In this document: piece after piece, positions 7,363 through 14,852 of the stretch
Layout of the letters: every line of letters starts with the position of its first letter
How positions within the stretch are numbered: the stretch's first letter is position 1
DNA from: Caulobacteraceae bacterium
GTDB lineage: Bacteria; Pseudomonadota; Alphaproteobacteria; Caulobacterales; Caulobacteraceae
Direction: 5' to 3'
NCBI GenBank assembly: GCA_947452665.1
Contig: CANGEH010000001.1
Location: 1-32,317 of the forward strand
Length of the DNA stretch: 32,317 bases
The notes under the pieces: model-generated
Databases searched by the model: none
The model's input: only the letters and a program-made list of their open reading frames with translations
What the model was told of the DNA's origin: nothing
Position numbers and translations under genes: made by a program

Positions 7363-8952
7363 TCACCTGCGGACGAGCCAGCCATTGGGGTTATAGGTGG
7401 CATTATGGCCGTAAAAGTCGCACAGATCGGTATCGAGCTTATAATCCCCGCCTTCGCGGGCTAGGAAATCGCTAACCGCGCGGTTGGGCCCATTATCATA
7501 GGTGTCATAATGGCTATCGCTCAGGTGCAAGACGACGCCGTCCTCGACCACCATGTGATCGCCCGGCTGCAGTCTTGTGTGGAAAAACTCCAAAACGGCG
7601 CAGGTGTGTTGGTAAAGGTGGCTTGAATCCTCCACAACCAACCAGGGGCGCGGGCAGGCTTCAAGAAGCTCTGGTGTCAGGACGGCGCCGAGATCGGCCG
7701 CATCTCCGGTTAGCACCCTAATGCGCGCGTCGCTATAGTCCACCTCCGGTGCAATATCGACGGTCAGAACGCGCGGGTCTGGGTGGCCGTGAGCGGTCAT
7801 CATGTCCGCAAACCATAAGGCCGACCCACCAAACCGGCAGCCAATCTCAATCACTGTTCCAGGGCATTGATTTGAAAACAGCTGCAGATAAAGCCCGACA
7901 TCAAACGGACTTTTGAGAAATTTTACACCGCGATAATGCGAGTTCAGCACCCCTTTTTGCACGGCATTGACCACCTTGCTTGGCAATATGGTCGAGAAAT
8001 CGCGCGGCCCGCCAACACTTTCGACCGGTGCGGCTGGGGTGTGGTGGCGCACCGGCCCTTCGCCCCGCGCGCGCTCAAGGGCGGTTTGCAGCGAGGGCAA
8101 AATCTTGGCGTGCGGACGACCAAACAGGGTGGGCATGAGGCTCGGCGGCGCAAATGGCTGGCCGCGAATGGCGACATATTCATCGTGAAACGCCTCCCAG
8201 GGCGATTGTTTGGCATTGGTGGCGACACCGCCATGCACCTGATGAAAGGTCGCCTCGCCAAGCAATAGGACCACCTCATTGCGCGTGTCTTCGCAAAGCC
8301 TGCGCCAAAGATCGAGATTGGCCAGGCCGCCGCCCGGGCACTGGAATCTTGGCTCAAACCCGCCAAGCTCGCGCCAGTGGCCCCGGCTTAGGAAAAGGGC
8401 ATTGGTTTCAGCCGGCGTCATCAGCCAGCCATTTTCAGAAGAGCCCGCAAAGACGGAAATATCAAACAGGCGATAGGGGTCTTCTTCCCAGCGCACATCC
8501 GCAAGGAGTCTATCCTCGACGACTTGATTATAACCGGTCTGGATACTGCGGGCCTGCAGATCTGGCCCAATGTGAAAGGCCATGGACCCCACGACCGCTC
8601 TTGGATGTATTTTGGCGGCCTTGAGGGCAGCGGCCAAAAGTCCAGGCGAGGCCATGCGCGCGCCGTCAATCAGCACCCCAACAAGATCGCCCCGCGCCTC
8701 GGTAAGGGCTTGATTAATCGCGCCCACCGGCGACACTTGCGGATTATCCGAATGCATAAGCCGGGCATTGGGCGACCAGGAAATGACCTCTTCTGGCGTG
8801 GGCGGTCGGCCCGACCCATTATCCACGACCAGGATTTCGAAATCCTCGGCGCTAATGCCCTGTTGCAGGCTTGGCGACAGGCTCTTAATCGTTCGCGGTA
8901 ATTCGCGGGCCATTTCATAGCCGATAACAATCACGCTTAGCGGCAGGCTCAT
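7363..8952 (-). CDS. Fusion of family-2 glycosyltransferase and CmcI-type methyltransferase/hydroxylase domain
   Basis: Residues 1 to about 290 are a GT-A family 2 domain: LSVIVIGYEMARELPRTIKSL at the start, EILVVDNGSG (39-48), and GVLIDGARMASPG (92-104) in the place of the DxD segment. Residues about 330-529 match the rhamnosyl O-methyltransferase/CmcI family (PF04989): GTVIEIGCRFGGSALWFADMM (365-385) is the SAM-binding loop, VEDSSHLYQH (440-449) the metal-site region, and MVVEDGVVLHL (467-477) a later conserved strand. CmcI relatives O-methylate sugars or modify natural products. The gene overlaps the upstream double methyltransferase gene by four bases (ATGA), so both are made together. 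A single chain that adds and then methylates a sugar is a reasonable inference; the acceptor is unknown. Confidence 0.87.
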   Translation of the reverse strand: MSLPLSVIVIGYEMARELPRTIKSLSPSLQQGISAEDFEILVVDNGSGRPPTPEEVISWSPNARLMHSDNPQVSPVGAINQALTEARGDLVGVLIDGARMASPGLLAAALKAAKIHPRAVVGSMAFHIGPDLQARSIQTGYNQVVEDRLLADVRWEEDPYRLFDISVFAGSSENGWLMTPAETNALFLSRGHWRELGGFEPRFQCPGGGLANLDLWRRLCEDTRNEVVLLLGEATFHQVHGGVATNAKQSPWEAFHDEYVAIRGQPFAPPSLMPTLFGRPHAKILPSLQTALERARGEGPVRHHTPAAPVESVGGPRDFSTILPSKVVNAVQKGVLNSHYRGVKFLKSPFDVGLYLQLFSNQCPGTVIEIGCRFGGSALWFADMMTAHGHPDPRVLTVDIAPEVDYSDARIRVLTGDAADLGAVLTPELLEACPRPWLVVEDSSHLYQHTCAVLEFFHTRLQPGDHMVVEDGVVLHLSDSHYDTYDNGPNRAVSDFLAREGGDYKLDTDLCDFYGHNATYNPNGWLVRR

Positions 8953-10280
8953 ACGGGGGCGCCAGGGGCTGAGGCAGCCAGCCGCCTTAAGGCCCCAATC
9001 AGCGTGTCTCGGTCATTGGGTACAGCGCCGATCTCGTCACAAAACGACTGCCAGGCCATGCCAAGAGGCGAGACCGCGCCAAGCCTCGCAACCAGGTCTG
9101 CCGGAGGGTCAATCGCCGCCACCAGTTCGCGTACGAGCGGATTATACTGGTCCCAAAGTACGCGATTGGACGGGTCAAGCCCCCCTATGAGCAAAAGGCC
9201 AGACGGTGCCGTGTCGAGCACCACCAGGCTGAGATCAGGGCGCAAGCGTCGTAGCAGCGGCACCAACTTCCAGACATCGCCGGTCCAGACGCATGTGCGG
9301 CGATCGCGCTCGGCCTGGATGGGGTGGTTTGGCAAGATATCGTCAATCACAACAAGGCCGGCTGGCGATGCCCGCCGCTCGATATTCATGAAGTCGCGCA
9401 GGGCCGCCTCGCAATGGTGCAGGCCATCAATAAAGATCAGGTCGGGTGGCGAAACGGGCGCTTTGACTGGCGCTGCAAAATAGGCGTCACTGGTTTGTAC
9501 AACCACTGTGGTTTGCGCACCCAAGGTCGCTGTAATGTCGGGCGCAGGATCGACGCCAAGGGCGGGGCCTTTTGCGAGGGCTAGGCTCGCGCCATGGCGC
9601 ACCCCGATCTCAAAATAGCTCTGTGGCCTAACCGCCGTATGGAGCTGGGCAAGGATGTCAAGATAGGGCGCTGCGCCATTGACCGCCTCTTCTTCTGCGG
9701 TTCCAGGCTGGATATCGATGGGGGCAATCCGCGCGCGGCGGTCAACCGGTCCGGCAAAGCTTGGCTGATCATGCCGGGCAAAGACACCGACGAGGTCGCG
9801 CCAGGGCCCGCGCTCATCCAGCCAGATGTCCACGACCGCGCAATTGGCATAGCGGGCAAGTGCGCGATAGGCATCGGGATAGAACCGGTAGCAATCGACC
9901 GGATAACGATGTTCTGGCCCCGATGACGGCGCGATGAGAAAAATAAATCCCCCCGGCCGCAGCACCCGGACCATTTCGCCAAAGGCCAGCCAAAAGAACT
10001 CACAGTGTTCAAGCATTTGGCCGGAAATGACAATGTCTACCGAGCGATCGTCTAGGGGCAGACGATAAGGGTCTTGAATGACCAGATGGACACCGGGCCC
10101 GTCCGTAATATCCGCCGCCGTATAAGCATAGCGCGGGTCAGCAAACACTTCGCGATAGCTGCCATTATAGTCCGAGCCGCCAACATCGAGTACGCGCACC
10201 TGACCTTGCTGATCGAGCGCGCTGCCGACAATAAAGCGTTCAAAGCATAGATACATATTTTCGAGCGAAGACGCGTGCAT
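8949..10280 (-). CDS. Protein with two tandem class I methyltransferase domains
   Basis: The first domain (about 1-180) is a Methyltransf_11-like SAM enzyme: RVLDVGGSDYNGSYR (29-43) is motif I, LVIQDPYRLPLDDRSVDIVI (66-85) the motif II region, and MLEHCEFFWLAFGEMVRVLRPGG (89-111) the conserved helix and strand. The second (about 205-440) resembles Methyltransf_24: SYFEIGVRHGASLALAKG (221-238), then LGVDPAP, and DLIFIDGLHHCEAALRDF (280-297) with VVIDDILP. Both keep plausible cofactor loops. The gene overlaps the following GT2-CmcI gene by ATGA, so the two form an operon, possibly for stepwise methylation of one glycan. The start at 10280 is the first ATG of the frame. Targets cannot be read from the sequence. 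Confidence 0.83.
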   Translation of the reverse strand: MHASSLENMYLCFERFIVGSALDQQGQVRVLDVGGSDYNGSYREVFADPRYAYTAADITDGPGVHLVIQDPYRLPLDDRSVDIVISGQMLEHCEFFWLAFGEMVRVLRPGGFIFLIAPSSGPEHRYPVDCYRFYPDAYRALARYANCAVVDIWLDERGPWRDLVGVFARHDQPSFAGPVDRRARIAPIDIQPGTAEEEAVNGAAPYLDILAQLHTAVRPQSYFEIGVRHGASLALAKGPALGVDPAPDITATLGAQTTVVVQTSDAYFAAPVKAPVSPPDLIFIDGLHHCEAALRDFMNIERRASPAGLVVIDDILPNHPIQAERDRRTCVWTGDVWKLVPLLRRLRPDLSLVVLDTAPSGLLLIGGLDPSNRVLWDQYNPLVRELVAAIDPPADLVARLGAVSPLGMAWQSFCDEIGAVPNDRDTLIGALRRLAASAPGAPV

Positions 10281-10622
10281 GTTACCCTATTCGTCCATTG
10301 TGGATTTATAGATCTGGTTTCAACCTAAATATAGCGAATAAATCGGACCACACTCAAGTCGCATAGCGTTATGATTTTGCAACAGACATAGCGCGCCGAG
10401 GCTCATGCGCCGAGCTTCGATTTAAGAATGTTTCAGTTCGCGGCTTGAGTCCATGAAAAATTCGCATGGCCGCATAGGGGCACAATCTAGCCCCTGACCC
10501 CGAGGTTGGTCGGTCTGCTCGGCCAGAAGCCCGAGGGGCGGGAGGCGACGCTCATCGCGATTAAGCAGCCCCTTGGTGCCGAGGCCTGGCAGGGCGTCCG
10601 CTTTGGCGACACGGCGCCGGGA
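10281..10622. other. Intergenic stretch with promoter region and a coding-like fragment
   Basis: The part near 10281-10440 is relatively AT-rich and probably holds the promoter of the methyltransferase operon, though I see no clear -35/-10 pair. The part from about 10491 on is GC-rich with coding-like third positions on the plus strand and is listed separately as a possible remnant. Confidence 0.5.
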
Positions 10623-10652
10623 CTAGTCCAGATAACCGAGCAGTGGGCGTAG
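10491..10652 (+). pseudogene. Possible remnant of a plus-strand gene (3' fragment, unidentified)
   Basis: After a TAG at 10488-10490 this frame stays open for 53 codons to a TAG at 10650-10652. Third positions are mostly G or C. The translated end reads EGREATLIAIKQPLGAEAW followed by QGVRFGDTAPGLVQITEQWA, which looks like a natural protein tail. There is no ATG and no ribosome binding site, and the last 30 bases overlap the sulfotransferase gene on the other strand. I do not recognise the family. It may be a decayed gene or only a GC-driven frame. Confidence 0.25.
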
Positions 10653-11414
10653 GCCCGGCGCGTGGAAGTCAAGGGTCTTCTTTTGCTGCTCAGGCAAGAC
10701 CCTTGGAACCTCGGGGCCCGTATAGGTTAGGTTTTCGCTAGCGGTTCTGCTTTCGCGCCTATCGGCGCCGGCCTCGACCTTGTCGCGCCAGTCTGCCGGT
10801 AGGTCTATGCCGCATTTGGCGAGCAGTTCTGCGAAAAACGTTTCGGCGCGACTGGAGCCAATATCCTGCACGTTTTCTACAATATCCTCATATCGGACTA
10901 GGGTGGTCCGGTCGTTCATCCAGGCCACGGCATTGAAGGTGTAAATGTCCAGCAAGCTGGGAACGCGGCCGTGAACGCCCAAAATCATCATGTTTAAAAT
11001 ATCGCTCAAGGGGGCCGCCCCGCCCTTGATATGGTTTAGATTGCCCTGAAACTCGTCGGACAAATAAAAGCGCGCACGCGCGAGCACCCATGAATAGGGG
11101 TCGCGGACCAGCACAATATGGCGCACGTCGCGTAGGGCCACACTGGCCTCGTCGGAAAACAAAAGATGGCCCCAGCTTATGTGGGGACTTGTTTGTGAAA
11201 AGGCGGGCAAGCTTTGGCGCAATATGGCGTGTTGAATAAATTCGCCGGGCCAATGCTGGGATTGATCGACAAACATCCGCATAATGTTGCGGATCAGGTG
11301 GGTGCCAGACTTGGGGATGGCGTTTAGGAGCACAGGCTGTTGCAAACGCGCGCGCGCGAACTGTTTGCCAATAGCGTCAAGATTATCAGGCTTGCCGAGG
11401 ATTTTTGCGGTCAC
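10623..11414 (-). CDS. PAPS-dependent sulfotransferase family protein
   Basis: The 263-aa protein begins near its P-loop-like motif: PVLLNAIPKSGTHLIRNIM, with PKSGTHL at residues 34-40 matching the 5'-phosphosulfate binding loop of sulfotransferases. HIVLVRDPYSWVLARARFYL (99-118) is the 3'-phosphate binding motif, with Arg104 and Ser108 at the usual places. TTLVRYEDIVEN further on is the conserved strand found in many family members. Such enzymes move sulfate from PAPS to a hydroxyl or amine of a glycan or small molecule in the cytoplasm. No signal peptide is present. It lies upstream of the methyltransferase and GT-CmcI genes on the same strand but is separated by about 340 nt, so it may form its own unit. 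The acceptor is unknown. Confidence 0.85.
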   Translation of the reverse strand: MTAKILGKPDNLDAIGKQFARARLQQPVLLNAIPKSGTHLIRNIMRMFVDQSQHWPGEFIQHAILRQSLPAFSQTSPHISWGHLLFSDEASVALRDVRHIVLVRDPYSWVLARARFYLSDEFQGNLNHIKGGAAPLSDILNMMILGVHGRVPSLLDIYTFNAVAWMNDRTTLVRYEDIVENVQDIGSSRAETFFAELLAKCGIDLPADWRDKVEAGADRRESRTASENLTYTGPEVPRVLPEQQKKTLDFHAPGLRPLLGYLD

Positions 11415-11464
11415 AGGGGCGCTCCTTAGGGATGGCGCTGGGTGTCTAAAGTCTAAAGACGTAC

Positions 11465-11487
11465 GGCGGCTGGTTTCACCAGCCGCC
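11465..11487 (-). terminator. Hairpin terminator downstream of the TonB-dependent receptor gene
   Basis: A perfect 10-bp stem, GGCGGCTGGT (11465-11474) with ACCAGCCGCC (11478-11487), closes a 3-nt loop. It lies about 60 nt after the receptor stop codon. On the minus strand it is followed by CCGTACGTCTTTAGACTTTAG, a weak U-rich stretch. Confidence 0.6.
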
Positions 11488-11544
11488 GCTTAAGTTTCAA
11501 GGCCAAGCTCAAGATTAGAAAGCCCGGACTGGGCTGTTCTTAGC

Positions 11545-14500
11545 CTAGAAGCGCTTGGTTATGTTCACAAAGCCTCGCCGACCAAAATAGTCATATTGTG
11601 AGGCCAGGACCGAGACGCCGATATTGCTGAATTGACCGAGCCCTTGGCTAACCGCGGGCGGGGCGTCGTCGAACACATTGGCTATGCCGACCAGCACGGT
11701 CCAGCTGTCCATTTTTTTACGGATTGAGAGGCTGTGATAGGCCGTGAACTCAGTATTCACCTTGTACCGGGTTAGACCAGAAGAGCTGGTATCGCCGATG
11801 TCGCCGGCCGCCGAGGCCTTGCCAATCATGTCAACACTCCAAAATCCGGTCCAATCTCCGCGATCAAACCGGGCATTAAAGGTGCTGGTCCAATCGGGAT
11901 TGCCGACATCACCATTAGAGTCGACCGAATTGTCGGCAAATAGCTCTATGGTGTCTTTTGTCTGCCAGGTGGATTGAAGATTCAGGCCAAGACTTCCGGA
12001 AAGAAAATCGCGGCTGTAATCTATCGTCAGATCAATCCCCTCATTGGTTTGCTTAGCCACATTGAGGAAGCTGTCATTCACCGTCGAAATGACATGGGTG
12101 CCGTCTTGACGCGCAAACTGAGCGCAGAGGCCGTCTGTGGGGAAGCTTTCCGAATTATAGCAGCCCGATACAATGTTTGCCGCACCCAATTGGGTGACTT
12201 CGTCGCTGACCTCAATTGAGAAATATTCCACCGCCACGCGCAGATCGGCAAACTTTGGCGACCAGATGAGGCCCAAGGTTGTTGCATCGGAGGTTTCTGC
12301 CCTCAGGACACCGGCGCCGCCGCCGGTAATGACCGTCGCACTGGCACCACTACCCGAATGGTCATCAGGAATGCCGGCTGCGGCGCAATTGTCCGCTATG
12401 CGTTGAGGCAGGTTGCCGGCGAGCAGTTCATTGCCCCAATTGATGCAAGGATCTATCGAGCGCTGCGAGGCAAAAGAGGTTTGGTCCGCCAGATAAAGCT
12501 CGAACAGGGCGGGTGCGCGGAATGATGTGCCCTTTGTGGCGCGTAGACGCACCGAAGGGATCACCTGCCAGTTCAAACCAATCTTATAGGTATTGTTTGA
12601 GCCATAACTGTCCACATCCGTATAGCGGCCCGATAGGGATAGGTCGAGCATCTGGACGGCAGGCACGTCCTTTAAGAGTGGAATTTGCAGTTCACCGAAC
12701 AGTTCCTTGGTGGTGTCCTTGCCCTTGGTAATGCCCGCGCTGGAAAGACCCCAACTGTTTCCGGCTAGGGTTACAGCGCCGGGCGTATCGTTTATTTCAT
12801 CCTTGCGAATTTGAAAGCCGAATGCGCCGCCGACGGGACCCGACGGTAGGGTGAAGACATCCCCGGTCATGGTGCCTTCAATGACAAACTGATCATAGAT
12901 GGTCTTGCCGGTTTCGCGGTCAAACAAGAAGCCGGCCTCTGCTGCGGTATACTTACCGGCAAGGAAATCAGGCGAGACCCAGGAGACATCAATACAGGGC
13001 CGTTTAGAGATTGGCGTCAAATAGCCAACGCAGGACGCCGTATCGCGTTGGATCGAGTTTTCGTTAAACAGGCCAGTTGTGCCATAGTCGCTGCGGCCAT
13101 CCGATGAATAGACAGCATCTGCTAAGATGACATCTTGGGTGTATTCGCCGTCAGAGCGGCTGAATTGGCCATAGATGTCCCAGTCCCAGCCTTTTAGGGT
13201 TTCGCCAAAATTGCCCTTCAGACCAAGGAGCGCGCGCCCATAATCGACGACCTGACTGGAGCGGTAACGGTCTGTGACCGGGGTTGGGCTAAGAATAAAG
13301 GGTCCGTTAAAACCGGCTGAGAACGGGTCGCCATAGTCATAAGTATAAAGATAGGTCCAAAATTGGCGCACATCATTGGACCGGGATTCGCGGCGATTGA
13401 GCAAGACCTCGCCATACAATTCCATGCCCTTTGACAGGTCATAGCCGCCCTGAGCATAGACGGTTGTGGTCTTGACCTCGGGGATCAAGGTTGCGTTCTG
13501 GGCCAGTGGGCTATTGGCATCGACCACGGCCTCGCCGGCGGTTCCTGTATCGCCGACCACAAAAAACCCGGTCGGCGAGACCGGATAATCGCGCCCTTGT
13601 GTGTCCGTATAACTGCCGGGAATAAAGGTCGGGATATGGGCGGCTAGACTGCCATTATAGTCGTATTGCAACTTGCCGCGGCGCGCGCGGCCCCCGAAAT
13701 CATAGAGCCAGACCTGATCATAGAGTGTGCCACGACAGGCAAATGATCCGGTCCGGGGGTCAATCAGATCGGAACGAGCGCCTGAAGCGGCGTTAAAGCG
13801 GTATTGTTCCGGGCAATTTGTATAGTCGCGGTCGCCAATTTTTTGTTCAGCCTGCTTGTAGAAATCGCCACTAATCGTGAAATAACCCTTGCTGAAGGTT
13901 TTGCCCCAAGAACCGCTGGCTCGATATTGTTCACCGCCGGATTCGAACGGGCCGGTGCCATGCACCTCGAACTCACCGCCATCGAGATTGCGCTTGGTGA
14001 TGATATTGACCACCCCAGCCACCGCGTCCGAACCATAGACCGAAGAGGCGCCATCCTTCAGGATCTCAATCCGGTCTATGGAGGTTTCGGGCAAAACATT
14101 AAGGTCAAATGCGGATACGCCGCCGCGCGTACCGGCCGGTCCGGCGCGGCGCCCGTTCAGCAAAACGAGTGTGCGGTTGGCGCCAAGGCCCCGGAGCGAA
14201 ATGGTCTGGGCGCCCGGGCCGCCATCAGTAACAAAAGCGGTTGAGATGGTCGCGTTCACCTGGGGCGAGCCGGACGCAATGGTCGAGCCTTGTAGCATCT
14301 GCGCAGTTGTGACCACGCCCTTAAGCTCAGACGTCTCAGAGCGGATCACTTGAATTGGCGTGGAACTGGTGAACTCGTTGCGCTTAATGCGCGAACCGGT
14401 GACGACCAATTCCTCTACATCATCCTGCGCTTTTGGCGCGGCTGAAGCCTCCGTTGCCGTTTGAGACCAGGCTGTACTGGGGAGGCCAAGGCCCGCTAGA

Positions 14501-14550
14501 GTAAGTCCGGCAATGAATGTAGAATTCAATAGATGATTACGAGTCAACAT
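11545..14550 (-). CDS. TonB-dependent outer membrane receptor (1001 aa)
   Basis: The product starts with a signal peptide (MLTRNHLLNSTFIAGLTLAGLG...AWSQ) followed by VEELVVTGSRIKR, the TonB-box-like segment common in alphaproteobacterial receptors. The plug domain follows: QVIRSETSELKGVVTTAQML, ISLRGLGANRTLVLLNGRR and IEILKDGASSVYGSDAVAGV. The rest is a long 22-strand-type barrel ending in the aromatic terminus ITKRF expected for Bam-mediated insertion. A GGGGGA box precedes the start at 14550. It is divergent from a secreted S9 peptidase gene, so a peptide or peptide-derived ligand is a fair guess. The ligand itself cannot be read. Confidence 0.95.
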   Translation of the reverse strand: MLTRNHLLNSTFIAGLTLAGLGLPSTAWSQTATEASAAPKAQDDVEELVVTGSRIKRNEFTSSTPIQVIRSETSELKGVVTTAQMLQGSTIASGSPQVNATISTAFVTDGGPGAQTISLRGLGANRTLVLLNGRRAGPAGTRGGVSAFDLNVLPETSIDRIEILKDGASSVYGSDAVAGVVNIITKRNLDGGEFEVHGTGPFESGGEQYRASGSWGKTFSKGYFTISGDFYKQAEQKIGDRDYTNCPEQYRFNAASGARSDLIDPRTGSFACRGTLYDQVWLYDFGGRARRGKLQYDYNGSLAAHIPTFIPGSYTDTQGRDYPVSPTGFFVVGDTGTAGEAVVDANSPLAQNATLIPEVKTTTVYAQGGYDLSKGMELYGEVLLNRRESRSNDVRQFWTYLYTYDYGDPFSAGFNGPFILSPTPVTDRYRSSQVVDYGRALLGLKGNFGETLKGWDWDIYGQFSRSDGEYTQDVILADAVYSSDGRSDYGTTGLFNENSIQRDTASCVGYLTPISKRPCIDVSWVSPDFLAGKYTAAEAGFLFDRETGKTIYDQFVIEGTMTGDVFTLPSGPVGGAFGFQIRKDEINDTPGAVTLAGNSWGLSSAGITKGKDTTKELFGELQIPLLKDVPAVQMLDLSLSGRYTDVDSYGSNNTYKIGLNWQVIPSVRLRATKGTSFRAPALFELYLADQTSFASQRSIDPCINWGNELLAGNLPQRIADNCAAAGIPDDHSGSGASATVITGGGAGVLRAETSDATTLGLIWSPKFADLRVAVEYFSIEVSDEVTQLGAANIVSGCYNSESFPTDGLCAQFARQDGTHVISTVNDSFLNVAKQTNEGIDLTIDYSRDFLSGSLGLNLQSTWQTKDTIELFADNSVDSNGDVGNPDWTSTFNARFDRGDWTGFWSVDMIGKASAAGDIGDTSSSGLTRYKVNTEFTAYHSLSIRKKMDSWTVLVGIANVFDDAPPAVSQGLGQFSNIGVSVLASQYDYFGRRGFVNITKRF

Positions 14551-14852
14551 GTATTCCCCCAGTTCACAAAGATGTCTATGATCACAAAAAATGCTAAACT
14601 GTGAATTTGAAAGCGGTTAAAGACATGTGTGAGCCGCATTACTATTCTGGGTAATCGGCCGTGCCACATTTGTTGAATTTGTTGCAAATATGACGCAATC
14701 CCCACCCTTCTTGGCGAGGGGGATTCAATATGGTCTGAGGTTGCAAAATATGCGCAAATATTTAACCTTATACGTGTAATGCGCGCACTTGTTAATAATC
14801 CGCTGCACTTTTCGTTGAGGCCCAGACCATATCCGAGCATTAGGGGAAGACT
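14551..14852. promoter_or_regulatory. Divergent promoter region with two TTGC-N9-GCAA sites
   Basis: This 302-nt gap separates the receptor and the S9 peptidase, which are transcribed away from each other. It is AT-rich compared with its flanks. Two 17-nt sites with the same ends are present: TTGCAAATATGACGCAA (14682-14698) and TTGCAAAATATGCGCAA (14741-14757), spaced 59 bases start to start. They look like binding sites for a shared regulator. I could not fix the promoter boxes. Confidence 0.55.

Noticed and set aside
10487..10672. Minus-strand 61-codon frame beyond the sulfotransferase end
   Set aside because: It overlaps the sulfotransferase C-terminus in another frame and its composition is less protein-like than the plus-strand frame at the same place.
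14544..14840. Minus-strand 98-codon frame across the divergent promoter region
   Set aside because: It overlaps the receptor start and the regulatory sites, has unnatural composition and no ribosome binding site.
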